Shown: positions 18,885 through 27,856 of the stretch, piece after piece
How positions within the stretch are numbered: position 1 is the stretch's first letter
Layout: each line of letters starts with the position of its first letter
Assembly: GCA_028285525.1 (NCBI GenBank)
Contig: JANQOZ010000122.1
Span: 53,026 to 117,025, forward strand
DNA from: Lysobacterales bacterium
GTDB lineage: Bacteria; Pseudomonadota; Gammaproteobacteria; Xanthomonadales; SZUA-38
DNA: 64,000 nucleotides
Direction of reading: 5' to 3'
The notes under the pieces: model-generated
The model's input: only the letters and a program-made list of their open reading frames with translations
The model's database searches: none
Told to the model about the DNA's origin: nothing
Program-made: the position numbers and the translations under genes

Positions 18885-19799
18885 TCAATTTTGCTGATTC
18901 AGTTTGCCAGCGAACGTCAAAACATCCTCTTCGTACTGCTCCAACACCCCGTCGTCAGCACCACGGTATGCTGAAAAAGCGATGGCTTTTCCTCGTTTTA
19001 CGGTGACTTTCTCTAGCGGTCCGTCGAAAAGCAGGTGCCCGGCGTTTTCATAGAAGATGAACCGGACGGGTCTTTCTCGGTTTCTCATCGATTCCACCCA
19101 GTCGGCAATGGATACGGGCGAGTTTGGGTACGTTCTTTTCCAGACAAAGTCGGTGTCTGACTTGCCGGCCCAGGTATCGAGCTTGCCGAAGAGAATGATG
19201 CTTGGGATCTCATAGTCTCCGAGCGGCAGACCGGTCGCTGCCGGCGCCTCGGAGATGATTCCCCGGACCCTGTCGACGGCGAGCTGGGAGCCCGCATAGA
19301 GCGCCACCCGCCCGCCGTTGGAAGTGCCGTAGAGGAAGAGGTTCTTGCCATCCCAGTCGTCTCGCCCCGCGGCATAGGCTACGGCGCCCTCATAAACGCC
19401 CCAGATCATTTTCTGCTTGGCGGCGTTGGTGACCTTGCGGCTCACAAACTCCCAGTCGGTCAACCCGTTCATCTCATAGGCATCGAACGACACCGTGGCG
19501 AAACCGTTGCGGCGAAACATCTCAACACGGGCGCGGTCGTCGTCGCGGTAGCCGGCTCCGCCGTGGGCGAAGACCATGACCGGGGGCTTCTGACGTGCCT
19601 TGGGTGCCCAGACTTCAACGTGCGGGCTGGTGGAATCAAACGCAGCCATGGGTCCGGCAACGGTGAACCATCCACGGGTTCCGACTTCCTTCAAACTGAC
19701 ACTAGGCGCTTCTTCGCCGAAGCAGGGCGTCGCCAGGAGTCCAACCATCAGGGCCATCATTGCGAGCAAAGCAGGGTTCATTCGGGGGGAATTCGGCAT
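18885..19799 (-). CDS. Exported alpha/beta hydrolase
   Basis: A 304-residue protein with a Sec signal peptide (residues 10-28, LLAMMALMVGLLATPCFG). It has an alpha/beta-hydrolase fold of the dienelactone-hydrolase type: the oxyanion strand VMVFAHGGAGYRDDDRA, the nucleophile elbow GTSNGG (Ser near 170), and a late His in FIFYENAGHLLF. Substrate unknown; periplasmic esterase or lactonase is the reasonable general guess. It follows the molybdenum hydroxylase genes after 162 nt on the same strand and could be cotranscribed with them, being the first gene, but the gap leaves room for a separate promoter. Confidence 0.82.
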   Translation of the reverse strand: MPNSPRMNPALLAMMALMVGLLATPCFGEEAPSVSLKEVGTRGWFTVAGPMAAFDSTSPHVEVWAPKARQKPPVMVFAHGGAGYRDDDRARVEMFRRNGFATVSFDAYEMNGLTDWEFVSRKVTNAAKQKMIWGVYEGAVAYAAGRDDWDGKNLFLYGTSNGGRVALYAGSQLAVDRVRGIISEAPAATGLPLGDYEIPSIILFGKLDTWAGKSDTDFVWKRTYPNSPVSIADWVESMRNRERPVRFIFYENAGHLLFDGPLEKVTVKRGKAIAFSAYRGADDGVLEQYEEDVLTFAGKLNQQN

Positions 19800-19990
19800 C
19801 TTCGTGCACCAATTTGAACGGCGTCGTCACAAGTAAACGAATGATCCGGGAAGGGGTTACAGGGGAGTTCGGCGTAGGCCTCCGATGCGGTGAGCTTTGA
19901 ACGCCAGCTGTCCGGCAAAAGGGCACCTAAGCGGTTGCGTGTTGCGATAAGCTGGACCTTTCTCTGCCGCTGCAAGTCCGGGTGAAGACC

Positions 19991-21424
19991 ATGAAGCTTA
20001 AAGAATATGTTTCTTATGACGCCACGGGGCTGGCTGAGCTCGTTGATCGCAAGGAGGTCAGGCCTGATGAACTTGTGAGCGCGGCCAGTGAGGCGATCGA
20101 TCAGGTAAACGGTCAAATTCATGCCATTGTTGATCGACTGGAAACTCCGGCGCTTGGCGACCCAACAGGCACCTTCAGGGGAGTCCCGTTCCTCGCAAAA
20201 GATCTGGTTCTTCATATCGCAGGCGTTCCGTGCCGCTCGGGTTCGCGGGCGCTGGCGGCAGGTCAGTTTGTGCCGGAGACCAATTCCGAGCTCGCGACGA
20301 GGCTCCACAAGGCCGGGTGTAGCGTAGTGGGGATCACTTCCACGCCAGAGTTCGGGTTTAACGCCTCGTCCGAGGCGTTGGTCTACGGAGAACCGACCCG
20401 TAACCCTTTTAACCTGGACCGATCGAGTGGCGGATCGTCCGGCGGATCAGCGGCGGCGGTGGCCGCCGGCATTGTGCCGATGGCGCACGCCAATGACGGG
20501 GGTGGATCGATCCGCATTCCGGCGGCCAACTGTGGACTGGTCGGGCTGAAGCCCACGCGCGGCAGGACACCCCTTGGCCCGGACTACGGCTTTCCGCTGA
20601 TGGGTATGGGAATAGAGTTTGCTGTGTCTCGCACGGTTCGCGATAGCGCGCGTCTTCTCGATGCCGTACAGGGACCGGAAGTGGGGGCACTGTTTGAGAT
20701 TGCCCCGCCGGTAAGGCCGTACGCCGAAGAAATTGCGCGTGATCTAAAGCCGCTTCGCATCGCTCTGACGCACAGTCTTCCGGGCACGCCAAAGCCCGAT
20801 CCTCAGATTGTCGCGGCGCTTGACCAGACGGCCTCGGTGCTTGAGGGCGCCGGTCACCATGTGGAATTGGCTTGCCCCCAGTATGATCCAGACCAATTCA
20901 ATGAAGCCAATTTTTTGGCCTGGACCTCCTTTCTGGCTGCTGGTGTCTACGGCCTTAGTCAAGAGCTGGGCATTGAACCCGGGCCGGAAAATTTTGAAGA
21001 GGCAACGCTCGCCTGTGCTCGGGCCGGAGCCAAGTTCTCGGCGATCGACGTTGAAGTGGCCTTTATGGCAATTAACGCCGTTTCACGAGCCATCGGGAAT
21101 TTCATGGCCGACTACGACGCGCTACTGCTTCCGGTGCTGCGGCATGAACCGATCGAACTGGGGTACCTCAACCAAAACGATGCGTCGCTTTCTGGTCGTG
21201 ACTGGTACGACCGAAACTTTGGCGTAGTGCCCTACACGGCGCCGTTCAACATGACCGGACTGCCGGCCATCTCGCTGCCGGCCGGAATGCACAACGAGAT
21301 GCCGGTACCGATTCAGATCGCCGGACGATATGGTGATGAGGCAACGCTGCTGCAGCTGGCCGCGTTTCTGGAAAACGCGCAGCCGTGGCGTGAGATGCGG
21401 CCAGCGGTTTTTGCCGGATCGTAG
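19991..21424 (+). CDS. Amidase (amidase-signature family)
   Basis: A cytoplasmic amidase-signature enzyme of 477 residues. The Ser-cisSer-Lys triad is visible: Lys in [11 protein letters not shown], then the glycine/serine-rich loop [18 protein letters not shown] and [25 protein letters not shown] follows as expected. The C-terminal half contains [14 protein letters not shown], also typical. It hydrolyses a carboxamide to an acid and ammonia; the substrate cannot be inferred. I prefer ATG at 19991 because GGTGA stands 6 nt upstream; GTG at 19982 is an alternative. Divergent from the alpha/beta hydrolase with 190 nt between the starts. Confidence 0.9.
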   Translation: MKLKEYVSYDATGLAELVDRKEVRPDELVSAASEAIDQVNGQIHAIVDRLETPALGDPTGTFRGVPFLAKDLVLHIAGVPCRSGSRALAAGQFVPETNSELATRLHKAGCSVVGITSTPEFGFNASSEALVYGEPTRNPFNLDRSSGGSSGGSAAAVAAGIVPMAHANDGGGSIRIPAANCGLVGLKPTRGRTPLGPDYGFPLMGMGIEFAVSRTVRDSARLLDAVQGPEVGALFEIAPPVRPYAEEIARDLKPLRIALTHSLPGTPKPDPQIVAALDQTASVLEGAGHHVELACPQYDPDQFNEANFLAWTSFLAAGVYGLSQELGIEPGPENFEEATLACARAGAKFSAIDVEVAFMAINAVSRAIGNFMADYDALLLPVLRHEPIELGYLNQNDASLSGRDWYDRNFGVVPYTAPFNMTGLPAISLPAGMHNEMPVPIQIAGRYGDEATLLQLAAFLENAQPWREMRPAVFAGS

Positions 21425-21607
21425 CCAGGCAGGTTCGATGACGAAGGGGCATACAACGCTTCTATCGCGGGTAAAAGCATTGGAAGGCCTGTGAGGTTTT
21501 TTCGTCCGCCAACATCGCCCTGGCACCCGTAAAGAAGGGCGTGCTGAGGTAGTTTTCCTGTTACTCTCTGCATAACCCTATCGTTGAATTTCGATTAAGG
21601 AAGTTCA

Positions 21608-23680
21608 TTGCATCTCTCGTTGAGTTTCTGTCTACGGTTATCTCTTTTTCTATTCGCTAGTGTGGCTTTGACTTATCTGCCGGTTGGGGCGGCCAGCCCG
21701 ATCGGCCGCATGCCAGTCTCGCCGCCGTCCCCGCAATCAGACACCAACCTTCAGCCGTTGTGGTTTTGGGGGGCGCTTGGCGATGGGTTAAGCGGGCAGC
21801 TGCTGGAAATTGTCGATGTTGACGGGGACGAAGCCAGAGAATTGGTCACAACTGGAGAAGGGACAAGTTCACGCACCCAAAGCGCGGTATTTGTGCGTCG
21901 ACTCAACACCGAAGAAATGCTGTGCATCTGGGATGCGGATCAGCGCATCATCGCTTCCCGTATCGCGCAAGCCGACGGAGATTCCGCGAAGGAGCTGCTG
22001 CTGGCTACTGCTGAGCGAGTGGTTGTGCTCGATCTTGCCAGCTGCCGAGTTGAATTGTCAGGACAGTTGGGTTTGTCGGCTTCTTCTGCAGCTTTAGGGG
22101 ATTTTGTGGTTGGTGGTGCGTGGGAAGTTGCCTACAGCAACGACGGCGACTTATACATCGCATCGCTTGACGATCTTCTCAACGTGACGTCCCGAAGGGG
22201 TTTTGGCGGTACGACCATGCTGGCCAGTCCGATTGACCTCGTTCCGGGTGACGACCTGGTGGTGCTCGGCTCAACAGCCTTGGTATTGAACGGTAGTTCA
22301 TTGGATACCATTTGGGAGTTCACCGTCAGCCCTGGTTTTCAGGTTGCGGCTGGCAACCTAATTCCTGGCGGACTTCAGGAATTGGTGTTTGATGACTACA
22401 GCGAAGGGATTCGGGCCTATGAACTAGGTCAGGGCAATGAGCTGTTTCAGTACGATTCCAGGCGATATGCGAGAGCGATCAGACTGCAAGACATTGATGG
22501 CGATACGGTCGACGAAATTGTTGTCAACGAAGACCGGTCCTGGGAACTAGTGGTACTCGATGCAAGTGGCGAGGTTCTGTATTCCGTTCCAGCTTCGTCT
22601 CGGGATGCCCTTGCTGCGCTTGTCGATGACACGGATGGCGACGGTGCCTTGGAAATGATCTGGACCAGGGAAAGCGGAATATTGGCCAGAGCGGATCTCC
22701 TCAGCGGCGAATTCATCGAGCAAAGCACTCGGATTGAGGGGCCGTTCTTTCTTGGTGACCTCAGTGATCAGCTCAGCGGTGGATTGACTGAACTGGTTGT
22801 TGGCTTCAACGGCTCGGTATTTCGCCCTTTCGGCGGGGGCGTCGCGCGGCTCAATGCTCAGACTGGACGAGAACTGCTCCGCTTGGATGCTGCGGAGACC
22901 TTTGGCCAGGTTTACGCCGCCGCGTCAGCGAATGTCGACGAAGATCCCGTTTCGGAGATTTGTTATTCCGGCGGTTACCGTCCGTCGTTCGTCACATGTG
23001 TTGACGGCGCGACAGGGGAAGTCCAATGGGAACGTGAATTGCCAGACGAACCCGCTTCTCAAATAGAGATTCTGGATGTCGATAACGACTTTGAGCTTGA
23101 GCTTGTGGCCGTCTTGAATGACCGTTTTATCATGTCTCTCAACGCGGCTACGGGCTGGCTCGAATGGCAGACGGAGACCCTCAGCATTTCGCCAACTGTT
23201 GGATACAACGGATTGCAACAAGTCGGGGGTGAGCTGTGGCTCGCATCGGGTTTTAATGGGCTTAAAAGGATCGATGGCGAAACGGGAAATATCAATTCGC
23301 AGCCGGATACTGCCGAGATAAGCGCAATCGTTTCCGATGGACAGATAGTTTATGGAGCATTCGATCGCGTAGGCGTTGGGGTGCTCAGCGACGACCAACA
23401 GTCTCTTGAACCGCTGCTTTATGCCAGCGGCCGGCGAATCACCAATCTGGTTTTGTCCGACGATGGCTCAGTGCTCCTGGCGGGAAGCGGAAATCGTCCG
23501 AGCCTGGAATCCACGCTCATTCCGATTTCCACGGAAGGCCAGGCAAGGGAGCTTGGCACTGTTCTCCGATGGGATGAAAGGTTGCCCAATCGAAACAAAA
23601 TGATTATCACAACGGGTCTGGGAGTTATGGCGTATGAGCTGCCTGATCTTCGCGTTTTGTTTGGCAACGGCTTTGAGTAG
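21608..23680 (+). CDS. Exported FG-GAP/beta-propeller-like protein with C-terminal GNGFE tag
   Basis: A 690-residue protein starting with TTG at 21608 behind AAGGAAG. A Sec signal peptide (residues 4-28) is followed by many repeats of the kind I-x-D-V-D-G-D-x-x-x-E-L (VDVDGDEARELV, QDIDGDTVDEIV, LDVDNDFELELV), the calcium-loop signature of FG-GAP/VCBS beta-propellers. The predicted fold is a secreted or surface propeller. It ends in VLFGNGFE, the same short tag as at the ends of two other proteins in this window. It is followed after 6 nt by the DUF2891 gene, also TTG-started. No catalytic motif is apparent. Confidence 0.8.
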   Translation: MHLSLSFCLRLSLFLFASVALTYLPVGAASPIGRMPVSPPSPQSDTNLQPLWFWGALGDGLSGQLLEIVDVDGDEARELVTTGEGTSSRTQSAVFVRRLNTEEMLCIWDADQRIIASRIAQADGDSAKELLLATAERVVVLDLASCRVELSGQLGLSASSAALGDFVVGGAWEVAYSNDGDLYIASLDDLLNVTSRRGFGGTTMLASPIDLVPGDDLVVLGSTALVLNGSSLDTIWEFTVSPGFQVAAGNLIPGGLQELVFDDYSEGIRAYELGQGNELFQYDSRRYARAIRLQDIDGDTVDEIVVNEDRSWELVVLDASGEVLYSVPASSRDALAALVDDTDGDGALEMIWTRESGILARADLLSGEFIEQSTRIEGPFFLGDLSDQLSGGLTELVVGFNGSVFRPFGGGVARLNAQTGRELLRLDAAETFGQVYAAASANVDEDPVSEICYSGGYRPSFVTCVDGATGEVQWERELPDEPASQIEILDVDNDFELELVAVLNDRFIMSLNAATGWLEWQTETLSISPTVGYNGLQQVGGELWLASGFNGLKRIDGETGNINSQPDTAEISAIVSDGQIVYGAFDRVGVGVLSDDQQSLEPLLYASGRRITNLVLSDDGSVLLAGSGNRPSLESTLIPISTEGQARELGTVLRWDERLPNRNKMIITTGLGVMAYELPDLRVLFGNGFE

Positions 23681-23686
23681 CGTGTT

Positions 23687-24787
23687 TTGACGCCATCAGC
23701 AAAAAAGCCGAAAAACTTGTGGGCAACGGCTCTATCGCTAATCGCTTTTGTCCTCGCGAGCGGCCAACAAGTCAGTCAGGCAGCCCAGCGCTCTCTTACC
23801 GTGAATGAGCTGGGGCGTTTCACCCAGCTTGCGGTTACCTGTATCCCGCAGGAATATCCGAACAAGCTCAATCAACTGCTTGGCGATGCCGGTCATCTCC
23901 GGTCACCCAGGGAACTTCATCCGGCGTTTTTTGGCTGCTACGACTGGCATTCGTCGGTCCATGGGCATTGGATGCTCGTCAAGGCGCTCAAAGATTACGA
24001 AGACCTTCCCGGTCGAGAGGCGGTTTTTGCGCAGCTTCTCAAGTCGATTTCGGACGAAAACATTTTGGCTGAACTCAATTACTTCAAACAGGAGTCTAAG
24101 AGCTGGGAACGGATGTATGGATGGGCGTGGCTGCTACAGCTGCAAAATGAGCTGGTCGGCTGGGACAATGTGCGTGGCCAACAACTGTCGAAAGCGCTAC
24201 AGCCGCTGTCAGACTACATCCGCAACCGGTACATGGAGTTTCTGCCGATTCAGACCTACCCAGTAAGAACGGGCGTTCATCCGAATACCGCGTTCGGCAT
24301 GTCGTTTGCCCACGACTATGCGGTCGCTGTCGATGATCGGGCGTTCGCGCAGTTGATCGAGGAGACAGCGCTGCGGTACTACGGCAGCGACAAAGATTGC
24401 CCGATCGGCTGGGAGCCCAGCGGAGAAGACTTCTTGTCTCCGTGTTTGGAAGAGGCGGCTCTGATGTCTCGCGTTATGCCGGGCGACCGGTTTCGTGCAT
24501 GGCTGGCCGGCTTTCTTCCGACGCTGGGGGAGAGCGGGCTTCGGCCGGCAGACGTCAGCGATCGCGCAGACCCCAAGATTGTGCATCTCGATGGCTTGAA
24601 TCTGAGCCGGGCTTGGAGCCTGTTGATCATCGCCAATGCTCTGGAAGATGAATCGCTGGCGGATAAACTGCGGGCGTCGGCGGATCAGCACCTGGCCGCG
24701 TCGCTGCCGTTCGTAACCGGCGATCACTATGTCGGGTCGCACTGGCTGGGCTCGTTTGCCATCTACGCGCTGACGCGTGCTCGATGA
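23687..24787 (+). CDS. Exported DUF2891 protein
   Basis: A 366-residue protein of the DUF2891 type. Residues 1-33 look like a Sec signal (ATALSLIAFVLASGQQVSQA). The domain then shows HPAFFGCYDWHSSVHGHWML, conserved in the family, and later HPNTAFGMSFAHDYA, DEDFLSPCLEEA-like acidic stretches and THYVGSHWLGSFAIYAL-like ends, a helical toroid pattern reminiscent of glycosidases. Biochemical function is not established. The start is TTG at 23687, only 6 nt after the preceding stop, so it is very likely cotranscribed with the tagged propeller gene. Confidence 0.85.
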   Translation: MTPSAKKPKNLWATALSLIAFVLASGQQVSQAAQRSLTVNELGRFTQLAVTCIPQEYPNKLNQLLGDAGHLRSPRELHPAFFGCYDWHSSVHGHWMLVKALKDYEDLPGREAVFAQLLKSISDENILAELNYFKQESKSWERMYGWAWLLQLQNELVGWDNVRGQQLSKALQPLSDYIRNRYMEFLPIQTYPVRTGVHPNTAFGMSFAHDYAVAVDDRAFAQLIEETALRYYGSDKDCPIGWEPSGEDFLSPCLEEAALMSRVMPGDRFRAWLAGFLPTLGESGLRPADVSDRADPKIVHLDGLNLSRAWSLLIIANALEDESLADKLRASADQHLAASLPFVTGDHYVGSHWLGSFAIYALTRAR

Positions 24788-24822
24788 TGGTGACAAGCCG
24801 CTTTGCCTAAGCGAGATCCGGA

Positions 24823-25629
24823 ATGTGGCAAGTGAACCGCATTATCTTGCTCACTTTTCTGCTGCTGTTTCAGGGGCTCTGCCAGGGGCACGACCAGAGC
24901 CGTGCTGACCGGGTCTGCAGCGACACTGGCTGCCTGCAAATCAAAATCTTCAAGAGCAATGGCTTAACCGATTCTCCGAAGCTCGTTTTCTCCATTCATG
25001 GTGACGCGCCGTTCGGCCGCCCTTCGTACCACTACCGTTTTGCCCAACGCATCGCCTTGGAAAGCAGAAATACGGTTGCAATTGGCATTTTGAGGCCGGG
25101 CTATACGGACGATTTCAATCGAACGTCTGATGGTGAGAGGGGAGAGACGGTTGGCGACAGCTACGATGATGGAAGAGTGCTTCATATCGCTGAGGTCATT
25201 AGGTCACTTACTTCAACTCTTAGGCCTGAAACGGTCATACTTGCTGGCCACTCAGGCGGAGCCGCAATTTCTGCCAAATTGATTGCAATGCAGCCGGAAC
25301 TTGCAGACGTGGCTTTTGTTGTGTCGTGTCCTTGCGACATCAATGCCTGGCGAGCGGATATGTACGAACGGAATGCATTCGAAGGCTTTTTGGGCGATCT
25401 GGAAATCTCATCGCCAGTTGACCTGGTTCGAAAAATAAGTCCGAAGACTCGAGTCTATGTCTATGTAGGTCGCCAGGACGACATAACCCGCCCACATCTT
25501 TCTCGCCAGTATCACCGTGCATTACTTGATGCAGGAAAGACCGCTGAGCTTTTCACCATCGACGGAAACCACGAGGTGTTCCTGAGTGAGCCGGTGGTTC
25601 AGGGTGTATTGCGAGAGCTAAAGAGATAA
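24823..25629 (+). CDS. Exported alpha/beta hydrolase-like protein
   Basis: A 268-residue protein with an N-terminal signal peptide (IILLTFLLLFQGLCQG). It has a plausible alpha/beta-hydrolase fold: FSIHGDAPFGRP as the oxyanion region, the nucleophile elbow AGHSGGAA (Ser near residue 146), an acid in YVGRQDD and a catalytic His in DGNHEVF. Two cysteines (SCPC) may form a disulfide. It lies 35 nt after the DUF2891 gene on the same strand, probably as the last gene of a three-gene unit of exported proteins. Substrate unknown. Confidence 0.8.
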   Translation: MWQVNRIILLTFLLLFQGLCQGHDQSRADRVCSDTGCLQIKIFKSNGLTDSPKLVFSIHGDAPFGRPSYHYRFAQRIALESRNTVAIGILRPGYTDDFNRTSDGERGETVGDSYDDGRVLHIAEVIRSLTSTLRPETVILAGHSGGAAISAKLIAMQPELADVAFVVSCPCDINAWRADMYERNAFEGFLGDLEISSPVDLVRKISPKTRVYVYVGRQDDITRPHLSRQYHRALLDAGKTAELFTIDGNHEVFLSEPVVQGVLRELKR

Positions 25630-25732
25630 AGGGGCTACCTGTCCCAGCTTTGGTTAAGCCGTCAACTCGCATCTCTTTCTCATAGCGTCATACCCCACCA
25701 TGTCTCTCCGCTAGGCATTTCCTGGTTGAACG

Positions 25733-26890
25733 TCACACAAAAAACAGCGACCATTGCGGGCTTAACCCCATCCTGACTCTCCCCACATCGGCCTGCATAA
25801 CCGGCTGCGCGACGATATGTCGCAGCATCGCGTGGAGGTCGCGTGCGGGCTTTTCTATCGGCGAGTCTTCATACAGGCCGGACGTACCGCTGAGTCCGTG
25901 TAGCGATTCAACGGCCGCTTTCGCTGTATCGATCACGAAGAAAGCGGCGGCGTAGAGGTCCGTGCTCAAGTCATTGCTCGCCGTACCCTCGGTCTCCGCA
26001 TGCGCCCATAGCGCTTCTGCCGCCGTTTTGAGGCGTTCCCTGGCGGTTGTGAGCGCCTCGCCGTGCCTGGCAATGGCGATTTGATAGTCCGGTCGATCGC
26101 GCGGGTCTGGCATTGGACCCGGGGTCACAGTTTGCTGTCCTCGATGCAGCGCGTGATCGAAAACAGCCCAGGCAACGCCCAGCGTTTGCGCCGCGAAGAT
26201 GGCCGATACGCAGGCGAAGATGGGAAGACGATCTGTGGGCCCCGCAACCTGAGCATCGCTCGAAATGGTGAAGACTCGATGTGCGGGCACTACGGTATCG
26301 GACACCTCGATGTCGTTGCTTCCGGTGCCGCGCAGGCCGCTGGAATGCCACGTGTCAATAATCTCGAACGAATCGCGAGGAACCGCGGCCAGCACAATTT
26401 CGGGCGCGCCGGACTGGTCCAGGACAGGTTGTCCGTTCACCAGTTTCTGGCAGCTGAGCACGGCCCAATCGGCGCCTGGGCTGCCGGACATCAGTGGCCA
26501 ACGTCCGCGAATGGTGAATTCGCTATTCTGCTCGTGTAGTTGGCCGGCCGGTATCGTGGACTGACAGATCAGCTTGTCGGCGCCGGTGAGCAACTCTTCT
26601 CTCAGCTCGCTTGACATGAAGCGTGAATAAAAGCCGATGAGCCCCGCGTTCCAGATGACCCAGCTTACTGCGGCATCTTCATACGCAATAGCCTCATAAA
26701 TGCGCAGCATCTCCGGCAGGGATGTGCCAAGACCGCCGTTGTCACGAGCAACCGGCATGCCCAGCAGTCCGCTCGCGCGCACTGCCTCGACAACCGGGCC
26801 GGAGAGATGTCTGTTCTTGTCGGCTTCACGGCGATGCGCGGCGACTATGGGCAGTAGCGCTTCCAAAGCAGCAACAGGTTGATTCGTCAT
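25733..26890 (-). CDS. Acyl-CoA-dehydrogenase-like flavin-dependent oxidoreductase
   Basis: A 385-residue protein of the acyl-CoA dehydrogenase fold, closest in style to flavin-dependent monooxygenases (HpaB/DszC-like) rather than fatty-acid enzymes. The N-terminal helical domain has PVARDNGGLGTSLPEMLRIY, the middle beta domain contains GRWPLMSGSPGADW and SGLRGTGSNDIEVSDTVVPA, and the C-terminal helices include VESLHGLSGTSGLYEDSP in place of the usual catalytic-base region. I set the start at ATG 26890 because GAGGAG precedes it; an upstream start at 26938 has no ribosome site. It is divergent from an HxlR-type regulator whose start is 108 nt away, which probably controls it. Confidence 0.85.
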   Translation of the reverse strand: MTNQPVAALEALLPIVAAHRREADKNRHLSGPVVEAVRASGLLGMPVARDNGGLGTSLPEMLRIYEAIAYEDAAVSWVIWNAGLIGFYSRFMSSELREELLTGADKLICQSTIPAGQLHEQNSEFTIRGRWPLMSGSPGADWAVLSCQKLVNGQPVLDQSGAPEIVLAAVPRDSFEIIDTWHSSGLRGTGSNDIEVSDTVVPAHRVFTISSDAQVAGPTDRLPIFACVSAIFAAQTLGVAWAVFDHALHRGQQTVTPGPMPDPRDRPDYQIAIARHGEALTTARERLKTAAEALWAHAETEGTASNDLSTDLYAAAFFVIDTAKAAVESLHGLSGTSGLYEDSPIEKPARDLHAMLRHIVAQPVMQADVGRVRMGLSPQWSLFFV

Positions 26891-26997
26891 CGTGCGTCTC
26901 CTCGCTCTGACGGCTATTAAGCTCGCAGCTACGTTCACAAAAATCTACTACAAAATTCGAAGCTGACTTTGGCGGCACTCTCGCTACACTAGGGTTT

Positions 26998-27741
26998 ATG
27001 TCGAGCAAATATGGTCAGTACTGTCCGGTAGCGCTGGCAACCGAAATCCTCGGGGAGCGCTGGACGATCCTCATTGTGATGGTGCTGGCGGATGGCTTTC
27101 ATCGCTTTTCTGAACTGGAGCGCGCCTTACCAAGGATTTCGGCATCCACCCTGAGCGCAAGGCTGAAGAAGCTCGAAGATGCCGGCGTGATTGAACGTCG
27201 AGCGGGTACAAGCGGCGACAAGTTCCTGTATTACCTGACGTCGGCCGGAAATGAACTGGGAGAGATCGTGTTTGCTCTTGGTGCATGGGGACATCGATGG
27301 GGACGTGATCTGGTGACCGACGATCTAGACCCTGAGCATCTCATCTGGAGCATGCACATGCGCATGAATACCGAGATTATGCCGGCCCAACGCACCACGA
27401 TTGCTTTTGAGTTTGCGGATCAACCCGTCAAGAAGCGGTACTTTTGGATTCTTTCGGAGAACCATAAAGTTCAGGCTTGCCTCAAGAATCCGGGCTTCGA
27501 GGAAGATCTCCGTGTCATCGCCAAGCTCAGATCGTTCACCTATGCCTGGAGGGGCTTCGTCTCCCTCCGCGACGAGATAGCCAGAGGCAATGTCCGGGTG
27601 CTCGGCCCGGCGAAGCTCGCAAAATCGTTTCCTGATTGGTTACTCGGGAGCATGCTGGCAGATCAGGAGCGCATGTACCCGGGCCGTGAACGCGAGCTGC
27701 AGCGAAGTTACCGCAAGGTGGGCAAGGTTGTCGCGAAGTAA
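26998..27741 (+). CDS. HxlR-type regulator with C-terminal SCP2-like domain
   Basis: A 247-residue transcription factor, about twice the length of simple HxlR proteins. Residues 8-105 form the winged helix of the HxlR family (CPVALATEILGERWTILIV, RISASTLSARLKKLEDAGV). Residues 110-235 look like a sterol-carrier-protein-2-type ligand-binding domain, an architecture I recognise from many MarR/HxlR-like proteins (LIWSMHMRMNTEIMP, VQACLKNPGFEEDLRVIAKL, KSFPDWLLGSM). It lies divergent from the flavin-dependent oxidoreductase and likely represses it until a hydrophobic ligand binds. This last point is inference. Confidence 0.87.
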   Translation: MSSKYGQYCPVALATEILGERWTILIVMVLADGFHRFSELERALPRISASTLSARLKKLEDAGVIERRAGTSGDKFLYYLTSAGNELGEIVFALGAWGHRWGRDLVTDDLDPEHLIWSMHMRMNTEIMPAQRTTIAFEFADQPVKKRYFWILSENHKVQACLKNPGFEEDLRVIAKLRSFTYAWRGFVSLRDEIARGNVRVLGPAKLAKSFPDWLLGSMLADQERMYPGRERELQRSYRKVGKVVAK

Positions 27742-27856
27742 CATGCATCGTTGTGCGGGTTGGCGTGGCCCTCCGGTTGAGCGCCGTCGCCAAAGCACAG
27801 GAGTTTGAAGCGGAGGCGGACGCTGGTGTGATATCCGTGTTCTCAACGTATGCCCC

